Source: JBDWFY01 sp964291365 (GTDB taxonomy: Bacteria; Pseudomonadota; Alphaproteobacteria; Rhizobiales; Stappiaceae). Taken from it: a stretch of 64,000 nucleotides of DNA. The stretch covers positions 3,968,001 to 4,032,000 of the forward strand of contig OZ219989.1 in assembly GCA_964291365.2 (NCBI GenBank), written 5' to 3'. Made by a program: the position numbers and the translations under genes. A model generated the notes under the pieces. The model saw only the letters and a program-made list of their open reading frames with translations, was not told the DNA's origin and did no database searches. Position 1 is the stretch's first letter. Every line of letters starts with the position of its first letter. This document shows positions 1-10,032 of this stretch, piece by piece.

Positions 1-1130
1 GATTGACTATGACTGGTGATTATTCCATAGGACTCTTTGAAGTTGAGTCTTTCTCTTAAAAAAGATACCAAAATACTATGTAATTGAGGATTCAAGAAAT
101 TTTCTGGTTCATCAATAACAATTGGTTTATTGGAAATAATCATCAATGTAACCAATACATACCATTTCAATGCTCCATCTGAAATTAATTCTAGGGGAAA
201 TATTTGTGTGACATTGCTATTAAAGCTTGATCGAATTTCAGTGTTAATTTCAATTTTCTGTTGCGATTTGTTGTAAAATACATCGATATCAACTATATCA
301 GGTGTAATCAATTTCATGCCTTCAATAACTCTATTGTATATCGGTTGATTTGTTTGCTTTAACGAATATAAAGTTGATGTAAGACCAGTTCCATCAATCT
401 GCAATTGTGAAAATTGGAGGTTTGTAGCATCATTTCGAACTGCAGAAGGATTTATTTCAAAAATATCACCCATTGACATATTTTTTATGAGTTGAGTGAT
501 TGGATAAAAATAGGCCGCTACCTCCGGTAAAATTAACTTAGTCGCAAAAGTAGCATAGTTTGTTTTCAAAAAATTCGGTAAGCTTTTAACATCGGGTGAT
601 ACAAACTTTTCAATATCTTTCAAATTACATTCTTTAACCTCACATAAACCATTGGAGTATTCTACAATTAATTTGTTTGTATCTTTTGATTTTATCCCAC
701 CGAGATCAAAATCTAACTCTAATCTCTGACTTAGAAAAGTCAGTGGTTGGGGATTTTCTCTATCAAATCCTATTTTAAATTCATACTTATATCTAGTATA
801 TAAACTTATTATACTTTCGGGATTTTCATCTGAGTGCAGTTGAGATTGTATCAAATTTCTGCACTCAATACGATGTAACCCATCTAATATTATGCTGATT
901 TCATTCTTTTTGTAATCAAAACTAAATAGTTCGTTAACTTTTTTTAAGCCCAGCTTAGCTGGTAGTTCGTACAATTCTGTATAGAATAATTTAGAAACTA
1001 GATCTAATGCTTCCAATATATTTGATTTTCCAGCTCCATTCGCACCAACTAACGCATTCAAACCTTGTTTAAGCTGAAGAGAAAAATTTTTTAGGCTTTT
1101 ATAACCATCAATGTATATAGTTTGTATCAT
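1..1130 (-). CDS. AAA family ATPase (RecF/OLD-like), C-terminus cut by window edge
   Basis: The minus-strand frame stays open from an ATG at 1130 to the window edge, giving 376 codons of an incomplete protein. Residues 29-37 form a Walker A motif (GANGAGKSN). Near the visible end are an SDG-type signature (LISDGALKW), a Walker B (VIDEPEN) and a switch histidine (ITSHS). This is the arrangement of AAA_21/AAA_15 SMC-like ATPases, including OLD nucleases and many predicted defence or repair ATPases. GGAG eight bases upstream supports the 1130 start over an in-frame ATG at 1136. Whether a TOPRIM nuclease or another effector follows cannot be seen. The ATPase fold is sure; the biological role is unknown. 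Confidence 0.85.
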   Translation of the reverse strand, partial: MIQTIYIDGYKSLKNFSLQLKQGLNALVGANGAGKSNILEALDLVSKLFYTELYELPAKLGLKKVNELFSFDYKKNEISIILDGLHRIECRNLIQSQLHSDENPESIISLYTRYKYEFKIGFDRENPQPLTFLSQRLELDFDLGGIKSKDTNKLIVEYSNGLCEVKECNLKDIEKFVSPDVKSLPNFLKTNYATFATKLILPEVAAYFYPITQLIKNMSMGDIFEINPSAVRNDATNLQFSQLQIDGTGLTSTLYSLKQTNQPIYNRVIEGMKLITPDIVDIDVFYNKSQQKIEINTEIRSSFNSNVTQIFPLELISDGALKWYVLVTLMIISNKPIVIDEPENFLNPQLHSILVSFLRERLNFKESYGIITSHSQ

Positions 1131-1362
1131 AAACATAACTCCGCTTCGCAAAATTACTTGTAGTCACAATATTCAATCTAATTTCATATTTTCTAAGATC
1201 TCTTAAGACTTAAACAAACAACAATGTCGGATAACATATAGGGTCGTTTCGTGATATGTCAATTGAATAATCCGCCAACAAAAACATACTATTTCACATA
1301 AGATAAATTTAAATCCAAATAAGTTCGCTTATTAAACTTTCTCAATTATTGATCAAACTACA

Positions 1363-1659
1363 CTATTCTAATTCCAAAATTTGATCGTAAATTGTAACTG
1401 CTTTCTCTTCAAGCAAATCAGCTGTATCTACTGAATACTGTTTAAAATACTCTGTTGAACGGTGGATTTCTAAAGACTCTTGTGAATCATACACTTCATA
1501 TAAGAACACATGGCTTGGCTCACTTTTTCGTACACAGATATCAAATCGCTTACACCCTGCTTCGTTTTGGAGCGAATTTTTTGCCTGATTTTTCATCAAC
1601 GGAATAAATTCCGCCATACAATCAGCTTTAATTTTCAACATAACGTGGAGTGCAAGCAT
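1363..1659 (-). CDS. Antibiotic-biosynthesis-monooxygenase-fold protein (putative quinol monooxygenase / LsrG-like)
   Basis: This 98-residue protein has the length and pattern of the dimeric ABM ferredoxin-like fold shared by YgiN quinol monooxygenase and LsrG, which handles phospho-AI-2. The visible marks are an N-terminal beta strand (LHVMLKIKAD), the conserved N-E-x-G-C-x-R-F-D segment, the F-L-Y-E-V-Y-D strand and a histidine in E-I-H-R-S-T-E-Y-F. It lies 51 bases downstream of pntB on the same strand, so it could be the last gene of the transhydrogenase transcript, perhaps in redox or quinone handling. That link is an inference. The substrate cannot be read from sequence. Confidence 0.75.
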   Translation of the reverse strand: MLALHVMLKIKADCMAEFIPLMKNQAKNSLQNEAGCKRFDICVRKSEPSHVFLYEVYDSQESLEIHRSTEYFKQYSVDTADLLEEKAVTIYDQILELE

Positions 1660-1709
1660 AGTTTCACCATTTGTAATTGATTTGGCTTCAAGCTACTTCA
1701 AAACACCTA

Positions 1710-3131
1710 TTAAATAAATTGAAGTAGTAGATCAACCGATGCTTTAGCATCACCATAAAACATACGAGTGTTTTCTTTATAAAATAAGGGATTTTCGATT
1801 CCAGAATAACCAGTACCTTGTCCTCGTTTTGACACAAATACTTGTTTAGCCTTCCACACTTCCAAAACCGGCATTCCTGCAATAGGACTATTTGGATCTT
1901 CTTGCGCCGCAGGATTTACAATATCATTACTACCCACCACAATTACAACATCGGTATTTGGAAAATCTTCATTTATTTCATCCATTTCCAAAACAATATC
2001 ATAAGGTACTTTCGCTTCAGCCAGCAAAACATTCATATGACCCGGTAATCGGCCCGCAACTGGATGTATTCCAAATCGGACTGTTTTACCTTTAGCACGC
2101 AATCGGTTAGTCAGTTCTGAGATACTATTCTGGGCTTGAGCAACAGCCATTCCATAACCAGGAACTATGATTACTTCTTCTGCATCTTCTAATGCTGAGG
2201 CAACACTTTCGGCATCAATCGCGATTTGCTCACCTTCAATTTCTCGCCCAGAGGATGCTTCATTGCCAAACCCACCAAGAATAACACTAATGAAATTTCG
2301 ATTCATCGCGCGACACATAATATAGGATAAGATTGCACCTGAGGAACCTACCAGTGCTCCAGTAACAATTAATAAATCGTTTCCGAGTAAAAACCCTGTC
2401 GCGGCTGCGGCCCAACCAGAATAGGAGTTCAACATGGATACTACCACTGGCATATCCGCTCCACCTATAGCCATAACTAAATGTGCTCCAATGACAAATG
2501 CAATTATTGTCATTAGAATCAATGTCCAAATTCCAGCATGTGATAAATAAAGCCACATTAGGCCAACACATAATAACAACATCAATAAGTTCAACAAATG
2601 CCGAAAAGGTAAAGTTAACGCCTTGCCGGAAATTGAACCTGCAAGCTTACCGTATGCAATTATTGAACCAGTGAATGTAATAGCTCCAATAAATACTCCT
2701 AAAAACACTTCTACTTCATGAATTACAACTTCAGCAGTTGTCAAGTTTGATGGTGGATTTATATCTGAATTAATTCCAATAAAAACCGCGGCTAATCCTA
2801 CAAAGGAGTGCAAGGCAGCAACCAATTGAGGCATTCCTGTCATTTCAACACGCATTGCCACAATAGTTCCAATTACTGCACCTATAATCAGCATTGGAAT
2901 CAACCACCAAAAACCGCTCACATCAGGACCAAATATCGTGGCAAAAACTGCAATTGCCATGCCAAATATTCCATACCAAACTGCCCGTTTTGCCCGCTCT
3001 TGATTACTTAATCCGCCCAAACTTAGTATAAATAACACAGATGCCGCGATATAAGCGGCGGTAACTACTCCACCTGGTAACAATGAAACTGACTCAATAT
3101 ACTCTAGGGTAGTGCTTTGTTGCGTTGCCAT
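1710..3131 (-). CDS. pntB: NAD(P) transhydrogenase subunit beta
   Basis: PntB (473 aa) is the membrane and NADP(H)-binding subunit of the proton-translocating transhydrogenase, which reduces NADP+ with NADH using the proton gradient. The N-terminal two thirds is a run of hydrophobic helices starting YIAASVLFILSLGGL. The C-terminal domain III carries the NADP-binding loop VPGYGMAVAQAQ near residue 322 and the VGSNDIVNPAAQEDP segment. The length matches the family (about 460-480 aa). It begins 12 bases after the pntA stop, so the two genes form an operon. Identification is secure. Confidence 0.97.
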   Translation of the reverse strand: MATQQSTTLEYIESVSLLPGGVVTAAYIAASVLFILSLGGLSNQERAKRAVWYGIFGMAIAVFATIFGPDVSGFWWLIPMLIIGAVIGTIVAMRVEMTGMPQLVAALHSFVGLAAVFIGINSDINPPSNLTTAEVVIHEVEVFLGVFIGAITFTGSIIAYGKLAGSISGKALTLPFRHLLNLLMLLLCVGLMWLYLSHAGIWTLILMTIIAFVIGAHLVMAIGGADMPVVVSMLNSYSGWAAAATGFLLGNDLLIVTGALVGSSGAILSYIMCRAMNRNFISVILGGFGNEASSGREIEGEQIAIDAESVASALEDAEEVIIVPGYGMAVAQAQNSISELTNRLRAKGKTVRFGIHPVAGRLPGHMNVLLAEAKVPYDIVLEMDEINEDFPNTDVVIVVGSNDIVNPAAQEDPNSPIAGMPVLEVWKAKQVFVSKRGQGTGYSGIENPLFYKENTRMFYGDAKASVDLLLQFI

Positions 3132-3143
3132 AAATGATTCTCC

Positions 3144-4706
3144 CTAACTCTTCTTAAACATAGCTAGCATGCGTCGGGTTACCATGAATCCACCAACAAT
3201 ATTAATCGTGGCAATCAAGACAGAAATACTTGCAAGTACAGGAATAAGAAAGAAACTAGTGTCTCCAACTTGCAGTAATGCACCAATGATAATGATGCCG
3301 GAAATCGCATTTGTTACCGACATTAATGGAGTATGTAATGAATGCGATACATTCCAAATTACTTGGAAGCCGACAAAGCAACTAAGTGCGAACACAATAA
3401 AGTGTTGCATAAAACTCGCGGGAGCAAAACTACCAATAATAAACATCAACACTGCTCCAACTGCTAACATAACTACTTGTTTGAATGTTGCATTACGAAA
3501 TTCCTTACGTTCTAATGCTACTTTTTCCTCAGCTGTTATTTCAGCAGGTTTTGGTTTCGGTTTCGCGACCGCTGGTGTTTTCAAGGGAGGAGGTGGGAAA
3601 GTAATTTCCTTATTGTTGACTACTGTGGCACCTCGTATTACATCATCTTCCATATTGACCACTGCAACCCCATCTCGTTCTGGAGTCAAGTCATCGAGCA
3701 TATGGCGAATATTGGTAGCATAAAGTGTTGAAGCTTGAGTCGCCATTCTGGAAGGAAAATCCGTATAACCAATAATCGTTACTCCAGATTCAGTTTCAAT
3801 TTTTTTATCCATTTCAGTTAAATCACAGTTTCCACCTCTTTCTGCAGCTAAATCTACTACTACTGAACCAGGCTTCATCGCCTCTACCATATCTTTCAAC
3901 CAAAGTTTTGGTGCGTCTCGACCTGGAATTAATGCGGTTGTAATTACGATATCTACATCAGGTGCCTGCTCACGAAATAAAGCTAATTGCTTTTCCCTAA
4001 ACTCAGGCGAAGATGGAGCTGCGTACCCACCTGAACCTGAGCCATCTTCTTCAAAATCCAGAAATAAGAATTGTGCACCCATACTTTCAATTTGTTCAGC
4101 CACTTCCGGACGAACATCAAATGCTCGAACTACTGCTCCTAATGATTGAGCCGCACCAATTGCCGCAAGTCCTGCTACACCCGCACCAATTACCAGTACT
4201 TTTGCTGGCGGAACTTTTCCTGCTGCCGTAATTTGACCAGTAAAAAATCGACCAAAGTTATTTCCTGCCTCAATTACCGCACGATAACCTGCAATATTGG
4301 CCATTGAAGATAGGACATCCATTTTCTGTGCCCGACTTATTCTCGGGATCATGTCCATCGCAAGTGTGTTTATTCCCTTATCTTTTAATTTCTCAAGGAG
4401 GGGCTCATTTTGTGCTGGGTAGATTGATGAAATCAAAAGTTGCCCTTCATGTCCTAACTCAAGTTCACTTTCTTGCGGAACTCTTACTTTTACCACGATG
4501 TCAGATTTGGACCAGAGTTCTGATGCATCATTTACAACTTCCACACCTTCTTTTTCAAAATCAGCATCAGAAAATCTCGCCGCGATACCGGCACCTGATT
4601 CAACTAAACAGGAATAACCCAATTTTTTCAGTTGAGTAGCACTTTGCGGGGTTAATGCAACTCTGTTTTCCCCTTCAAATATTTCCTTTGGTGCACCTAT
4701 TTTCAT
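3144..4706 (-). CDS. pntA: NAD(P) transhydrogenase subunit alpha, fused soluble and membrane domains
   Basis: PntA (520 aa from the chosen start) carries the NAD(H)-binding domain I, with GAGVAGLAAI at about residue 175. A proline/lysine-rich linker (PPPPLKTPAVAKPKPKP) is followed by four C-terminal membrane helices. This is the single-chain form known from E. coli; some alphaproteobacteria such as Rhodospirillum rubrum split it into PntAA and PntAB. The ATG at 4706 (MKIGAPKE) is preferred over the upstream ATG at 4718 because a GGAG ribosome site sits just before it and family members begin MKIG. It is the first gene of the pntA-pntB operon. Confidence 0.97.
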   Translation of the reverse strand: MKIGAPKEIFEGENRVALTPQSATQLKKLGYSCLVESGAGIAARFSDADFEKEGVEVVNDASELWSKSDIVVKVRVPQESELELGHEGQLLISSIYPAQNEPLLEKLKDKGINTLAMDMIPRISRAQKMDVLSSMANIAGYRAVIEAGNNFGRFFTGQITAAGKVPPAKVLVIGAGVAGLAAIGAAQSLGAVVRAFDVRPEVAEQIESMGAQFLFLDFEEDGSGSGGYAAPSSPEFREKQLALFREQAPDVDIVITTALIPGRDAPKLWLKDMVEAMKPGSVVVDLAAERGGNCDLTEMDKKIETESGVTIIGYTDFPSRMATQASTLYATNIRHMLDDLTPERDGVAVVNMEDDVIRGATVVNNKEITFPPPPLKTPAVAKPKPKPAEITAEEKVALERKEFRNATFKQVVMLAVGAVLMFIIGSFAPASFMQHFIVFALSCFVGFQVIWNVSHSLHTPLMSVTNAISGIIIIGALLQVGDTSFFLIPVLASISVLIATINIVGGFMVTRRMLAMFKKS

Positions 4707-4854
4707 AAGACACTCCATAATTTATTTCAGTCAGATTGACCAAGTTTGTTGATGGATATTACTAGCCATTGGACTCTAATTTTCAAAAAAGTTGTTTTGT
4801 ATCACATCTTATCATTAAGAGCAAATATTCTAAAAATTGTCAGTGACAATCCAG

Positions 4855-7800
4855 TTATTCATCAGGTTCGTATATCAACTCTGGTAATAAGACTTCCCAT
4901 TTGTCACAATTAATCATTTCTTGATACTCAGGGTCTGATTGTTCACGTTTTCTAATTAGAATTGCATACACTTCTGCAGAGCGCACCCGCATATTTTTTG
5001 GTGGTTCATAATTTTTTGCAAATCTACCGACTTCTCGACCTTTTTTATTTGTGATTGTCCATCTTCCATGTACACCAGTTTCAATATAAATTTTTGAACC
5101 AGTATGTAACTCACCAATTAACTTGTGGACAATTGCATCCTCATCTTGCCGCCCTGCAAAACTTAGATCTACGTCTTTGGGTGTCAATCGTTTTTTTAAG
5201 AATCTCAATTCTTTCGGTGGTGGAAGTAAATCAGGAATTTCCCTCTGAACAACAGAATTTAGTCCTCGCATTGAATCTTGGATCCAATGATTACCTGGAA
5301 ATCTCGCTAAAGTTAGTGTCTTTTTTGCTCGTGTCATCGCTACATAGTATAGTCGTCGCTCAGAATCCGGTTCTTCTGACTTTCGTGATGGAGACCAATG
5401 ACCATCTAATACCGCGACATGATCAAACTCGAGTCCCTTAGCACTGTGACCTGTAATCAATAACAAACCTTTTTGTTTTCGACGAAACTCGCGTCCCCAA
5501 TCTACCAACCATTCAATAAAGCATTGTGGACTAAACTCAGTTTCCACAACCTCTAGTTCATGTTCCTCCAATGCTTGTAACAGTAAACTGTTCCAGCTAG
5601 TTTGTTGTTCATCACGTAAGAATTTCTCAATATCCTTCCGAGTTATCAACTTCTCGGTTTTTCGATTTAGTCGAGCAATTAATAATTGTACTTCTCGAAT
5701 TTGAAAAAATGATGGGAATGGTTCATCACCAAACTGAACAGGAATATTATTTAATTTGCAATATGCTTGAACTGGATTTAATGATTCCCAACGACGTGCA
5801 ATTACTGCACATTTTGACCATTCCCAATCTGAGGCAAGGTTTAATAACCGTTCTAATTCATGCATTATCGCCTGTGCTTGGACAACAGGATCATTTGGAA
5901 TATTCAAAATTTGAACTCGCCCGCGACTCAATTTATCAATTTCTTCCCATTCTCCACCAGGTTTATCTCGTTCTCTTTTCTTGTTAATCTTTATCGGATG
6001 ATCAATTTTCATCCGTTCCTTTGCGTCCTGTATCACCGCGTTTGATGATTCAATGATGTTCTGTGTGGAGCGATAATTTGAAATGAGATAAACAGGCTTG
6101 GCACCATAATCATCTTCAAAACGGCGAATAAACTCAACTGATGCTCCATTGAACGCATAAATATTCTGATCATCGTCTCCTACTGCAAATAATGTCAGCT
6201 TACTTGACTCTTCTTCCAAAGACCGACCTGCTATTGCCGCTATAAGTTCATATTGTTCCGCGCCAATATCTTGATACTCGTCAACCAAAATCCATCGAAA
6301 ACCGGCAAGTAATCGCTCACGAAGTTCATCAGCATCATCTGATGGCAGTCCCTCACCTTTCAATAATTTGACTGCTTCACGAAGCACTTCGCTAAACATT
6401 ATCTCGTCTGGTTGGTCTGACTGCGATGCGAAACTAGTACCCACCAATTGCATTGCTAACGCATGACAAGTCAAAACTGTTACTCCCCGCGCATCATCAC
6501 CTATTAATTCAAACAATCGCTTTCGGATTTCAACTGCGGCGTGTCGATTATATGCCAAAGCTAGGATACTCTTAGGCCGTTCTCTCTTTGCACGAATAAG
6601 GTATGCAATACGATGAACTAAAACTCTAGTTTTACCTGAACCAGGTCCGGCTAAAACCAAAACATTAGTTTGCTCTCGTTGATCCGAGACAATTCTCTGT
6701 TGAATGGCATTGTTTAAATCTTCAACAATTTTACGCCATGAATCTGGAGTAGTTTCTCGTTCAATTTCTTTCTCTTTCCCTGGCATCCACCGTGTAAGAA
6801 ATTGTTCTTCTTCCAACGCAAAATAATCCATTCTAAAAGCTCTACCTTCATTATTAGGTTGAAGTCCAAGTTTTGCGAATTCACTCATCACATGAATCTG
6901 TAATTTTTTCCCCTGATAATGTAAACGCAATGGTTCAAAGTCAGCTTTAGAAAACCCTCTTGTTTCATTAGGAGTTAAATCTATTTTCATTGCTGGACGG
7001 AACACTGCTAAACCCTTATTTAGACGAATAACTTCCTGTTCGTGTAACCACAGTAGTGCTCTCTCCAATAATTTATCAAGACTACGTATCTTGGATCTTA
7101 ACTCTGGATCATCACCTAACGCTGATTGCAATTTTCCAATTGTAGTCTCAACCAATAGATCAGCCCCATGAACATCAGATGGAGATAAGCATGATAACAG
7201 GTGATTAAGTAGTAATTCTGAAGCATGTTGGCGTTTTTGTGCAGTTTCAATTAATTTGTCCCAACTCCGCTTTAATGTTACACGAACTGTCTCCAAATCT
7301 TGTCGTCGAACAGACAAACTACCGGTTGCGATTTCTTCACCTCGACCATCATAACTAATACCCTTAATAATACGCCATAATCGTTCAGGCAATGGATCGG
7401 CAATTCCATCATCACGCAGTTTTTGCGCCGCTTGCCTGAGGTGTAGGGGTTGCGATGGGGTTCCTACATCCATATCAGGAGATAATTCACGCATATGTTC
7501 AATCAATGAGTTCTCCAATGAAATTGCTTCCTCAATTCGCTTTTTTGAGGACCTCGCAATTCCAGAATGCACAAACGCCGTCAATTCCATGTCATTGTTG
7601 AGTATTCCTAATTTCTCCAAATTCCATATTGCCTTTCGAACTTTTTCGGGACGCAACCCAGTTAAGCACATTAAGTCATCAGTCGTAATTCCTTTATCAG
7701 CTGAAGCATTGATGAGATACTCAACAATTTTGAGTAATGTAGTCTCGTTTTCTTTTGTTAACTTTGCTCCTTTTAGCTTTTCTTTTGCTGCGTCAAGTGA

Positions 7801-10032
7801 GTTTACAATTAAAGAGGAAGGAAAAACCTGCACAAAATTTTCTTCACGCTTTAAGAGCTCTGCTTCTTCTAACCATGCAACAGCGGTTCTTACTCGTGTA
7901 TCATCGGTATTTGAATCTTGTTCAAACAAATTATCTTCGTCCTCCAGTAGAATTTCACCCGAAGTTGCAATTAAATCTATATCTGGATCTCTTTTTCGGT
8001 TCTTACGATTCAGTTTTCGCAACGCACGTAAAATTCCGTGAATTTCTATGGTAGTTAAACGAGAATGAGCTGACATTCTGAACTGACGTTCAACATCATC
8101 AATAGTGAATAACAATATGCACTTTGCTGGTTTCTGGTCGCGTCCAGCACGGCCAGATTCTTGCATATAATTTTCAAGTGAACTTGGAATATCAGCGTGA
8201 ATTACCAATCTTACATCTGATTTATCTATTCCCATGCCAAATGCATTGGTCGCTGCGATTACATCCAATTCTCCATCAATAAACCGAGTTTGGACATCCT
8301 TCTTACGTTCTGAAGTCAATCCAGCATGGAAATGATCAGCCTTCATTTCTCGATCTTGGAGATATTCAGAAATTTCTTCACATCGCTTTTGTGTCGCACA
8401 ATATACAATCGCGCCTCCACGCTTAGATTCATCTAAACAGCTTTTAATAGTGTCGAAAACATCTGAATATTTATTATTTTCAGTGGTTTCTTGAACTAGG
8501 TAAGCTAAATTCTTGCGCTCCGCTCCACCAGGAAACACCACTAACTCAATGTCTAATTGGTCTTTAAAATAATTAACAATTTCATCTTTAACATCGGGTT
8601 TTGCCGTAGCAGTTAAGCATAAAATCGGAGGTATAGCTTCATTCTTCGTATGTTCACGAATAAAACGACCAACATATCGATAATCAGGTCGAAAATCATG
8701 TCCCCATTTAGATAGACAGTGTGCTTCATCCAATACCCATCCACCTATTTCCCGTTGATTCAACACCTTCCGTACTGATGGAGAACGCAATTGTTCCGGT
8801 GCAATTAGCAAAATTCCGGCATCACCTAACCGAACTTGGTCTAATGCATGTGATCTTTCTGGCATTGAAAGAAGTCCATTAATGGTAATACAAGATCCAA
8901 TCCCACTTGCTTGCAAACCAGCAACTTGGTCGGCCATTAACGCAACCAAAGGTGAAATTACAACGGTAAGCTGGCCAGTTTTGTCAAATCTTGATATCGC
9001 AGGGATTTGATAACAAATAGACTTACCTGTTCCAGTCGGCAAAATACCCAATGCATGTTGTTTTTTCATCGCCGCTTCAACAATCAGTTTCTGTAGCGAC
9101 CTCCCCTCATCGTCTGCAGGATATTCACGAAATTTCTCATAGCCAAACCACTTTTTAAGTTCTTTTTCAGCATCATGTCTTTCACCGCACCATTTACAAC
9201 TGGGATCAACGCAAGCCTGATCCCTAAATTTCCGAATAATTCTATTAGTATGAGGAAATTGATGCCGAACCCACGGTGGAACAACCGAATTTCCACCAGC
9301 AACAGACAACCATGCAATCGTGTAGGCAATTTCCCAACGCCCTAATTTTAAATTTGTAAAAATTTTCTTTTCTGCATAGTTCATACATCCTTTACCTACT
9401 AACCGACTTCGAATAGCGTCTTTGGTATCAATTTCAGTTGGTCGTTGTTTGTTCCGAAATTTAAAAAAAATATCATCTAATGTTGAATCTTTCCCATTAA
9501 AGTCGTGTGTACACAACCAATGCCAAGCACAATATACATCAGCTTCTTTTTTTGCATTTGCTTTGAATGTAAGCAATTGATCACGAAAAACATCCAAAGC
9601 TAACCGCGCATCAAGTTCAGGATTATTTATTTGAATCTGTTTTAGTCCGCCATCTTGATAATGTTTAATGAGATGATGATAAGGGTTGCGTGGAAATGCC
9701 AACGGACTCAACCACAACGTATCAACTACTGGAAGTTTGAGAAAATCTAAATTTGGGTTAGCTTGTTCTACACGTGGCAAATCAAAATTAATGATATTGT
9801 GACCTAAAATATACTCTGCACCATAAATGAAATCATCTAATTGACGTAACTCTTCAGTTATATTCTCTCCTACTGAAATAAATGCTTTTCCGGTTTTGCT
9901 ACAAACTGCCGCGAAATTAATAATCTTATCATTGTGGTTCATAATCTCAAAATCTATTGAAACACCACGGGGTTTGTACAAATCGGTAATTATAGATTTT
10001 TTATCTTCTGGTGTCAGCGGTTTTATCGGCAT
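4855..10032 (-). CDS. Exonuclease-like / RecQ / UvrD double helicase fusion
   Basis: This is a single 1725-residue open frame. Residues 20-155 resemble a DnaQ-type 3'-5' exonuclease: DFE at 27-29, GHNIINFD at 77-84 and a last motif ARLALDV at 142-148 in which the usual His is Arg. A C-x4-C-x2-C-x3-H cluster lies at 274-286. A complete RecQ helicase follows: LPTGTGKS (331-338), VLDEAHCLSKWGHDFRPDY (433-451), LTATA, FGMGIDKSDV (598-607) and QESGRAGR (624-631). After a helical linker comes a complete UvrD/SF1A helicase: AGPGSGKT (near 1128), VDEYQD (near 1250), GDDDQNIYAFNG, TGHSAKGLEF and YYVAMTRAK (near 1563). AGGAT before the ATG supports the start. It is probably a DNA repair or recombination motor; the pathway is unknown. 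It appears to be transcribed alone. Confidence 0.93.
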   Translation of the reverse strand: MPIKPLTPEDKKSIITDLYKPRGVSIDFEIMNHNDKIINFAAVCSKTGKAFISVGENITEELRQLDDFIYGAEYILGHNIINFDLPRVEQANPNLDFLKLPVVDTLWLSPLAFPRNPYHHLIKHYQDGGLKQIQINNPELDARLALDVFRDQLLTFKANAKKEADVYCAWHWLCTHDFNGKDSTLDDIFFKFRNKQRPTEIDTKDAIRSRLVGKGCMNYAEKKIFTNLKLGRWEIAYTIAWLSVAGGNSVVPPWVRHQFPHTNRIIRKFRDQACVDPSCKWCGERHDAEKELKKWFGYEKFREYPADDEGRSLQKLIVEAAMKKQHALGILPTGTGKSICYQIPAISRFDKTGQLTVVISPLVALMADQVAGLQASGIGSCITINGLLSMPERSHALDQVRLGDAGILLIAPEQLRSPSVRKVLNQREIGGWVLDEAHCLSKWGHDFRPDYRYVGRFIREHTKNEAIPPILCLTATAKPDVKDEIVNYFKDQLDIELVVFPGGAERKNLAYLVQETTENNKYSDVFDTIKSCLDESKRGGAIVYCATQKRCEEISEYLQDREMKADHFHAGLTSERKKDVQTRFIDGELDVIAATNAFGMGIDKSDVRLVIHADIPSSLENYMQESGRAGRDQKPAKCILLFTIDDVERQFRMSAHSRLTTIEIHGILRALRKLNRKNRKRDPDIDLIATSGEILLEDEDNLFEQDSNTDDTRVRTAVAWLEEAELLKREENFVQVFPSSLIVNSLDAAKEKLKGAKLTKENETTLLKIVEYLINASADKGITTDDLMCLTGLRPEKVRKAIWNLEKLGILNNDMELTAFVHSGIARSSKKRIEEAISLENSLIEHMRELSPDMDVGTPSQPLHLRQAAQKLRDDGIADPLPERLWRIIKGISYDGRGEEIATGSLSVRRQDLETVRVTLKRSWDKLIETAQKRQHASELLLNHLLSCLSPSDVHGADLLVETTIGKLQSALGDDPELRSKIRSLDKLLERALLWLHEQEVIRLNKGLAVFRPAMKIDLTPNETRGFSKADFEPLRLHYQGKKLQIHVMSEFAKLGLQPNNEGRAFRMDYFALEEEQFLTRWMPGKEKEIERETTPDSWRKIVEDLNNAIQQRIVSDQREQTNVLVLAGPGSGKTRVLVHRIAYLIRAKRERPKSILALAYNRHAAVEIRKRLFELIGDDARGVTVLTCHALAMQLVGTSFASQSDQPDEIMFSEVLREAVKLLKGEGLPSDDADELRERLLAGFRWILVDEYQDIGAEQYELIAAIAGRSLEEESSKLTLFAVGDDDQNIYAFNGASVEFIRRFEDDYGAKPVYLISNYRSTQNIIESSNAVIQDAKERMKIDHPIKINKKRERDKPGGEWEEIDKLSRGRVQILNIPNDPVVQAQAIMHELERLLNLASDWEWSKCAVIARRWESLNPVQAYCKLNNIPVQFGDEPFPSFFQIREVQLLIARLNRKTEKLITRKDIEKFLRDEQQTSWNSLLLQALEEHELEVVETEFSPQCFIEWLVDWGREFRRKQKGLLLITGHSAKGLEFDHVAVLDGHWSPSRKSEEPDSERRLYYVAMTRAKKTLTLARFPGNHWIQDSMRGLNSVVQREIPDLLPPPKELRFLKKRLTPKDVDLSFAGRQDEDAIVHKLIGELHTGSKIYIETGVHGRWTITNKKGREVGRFAKNYEPPKNMRVRSAEVYAILIRKREQSDPEYQEMINCDKWEVLLPELIYEPDE

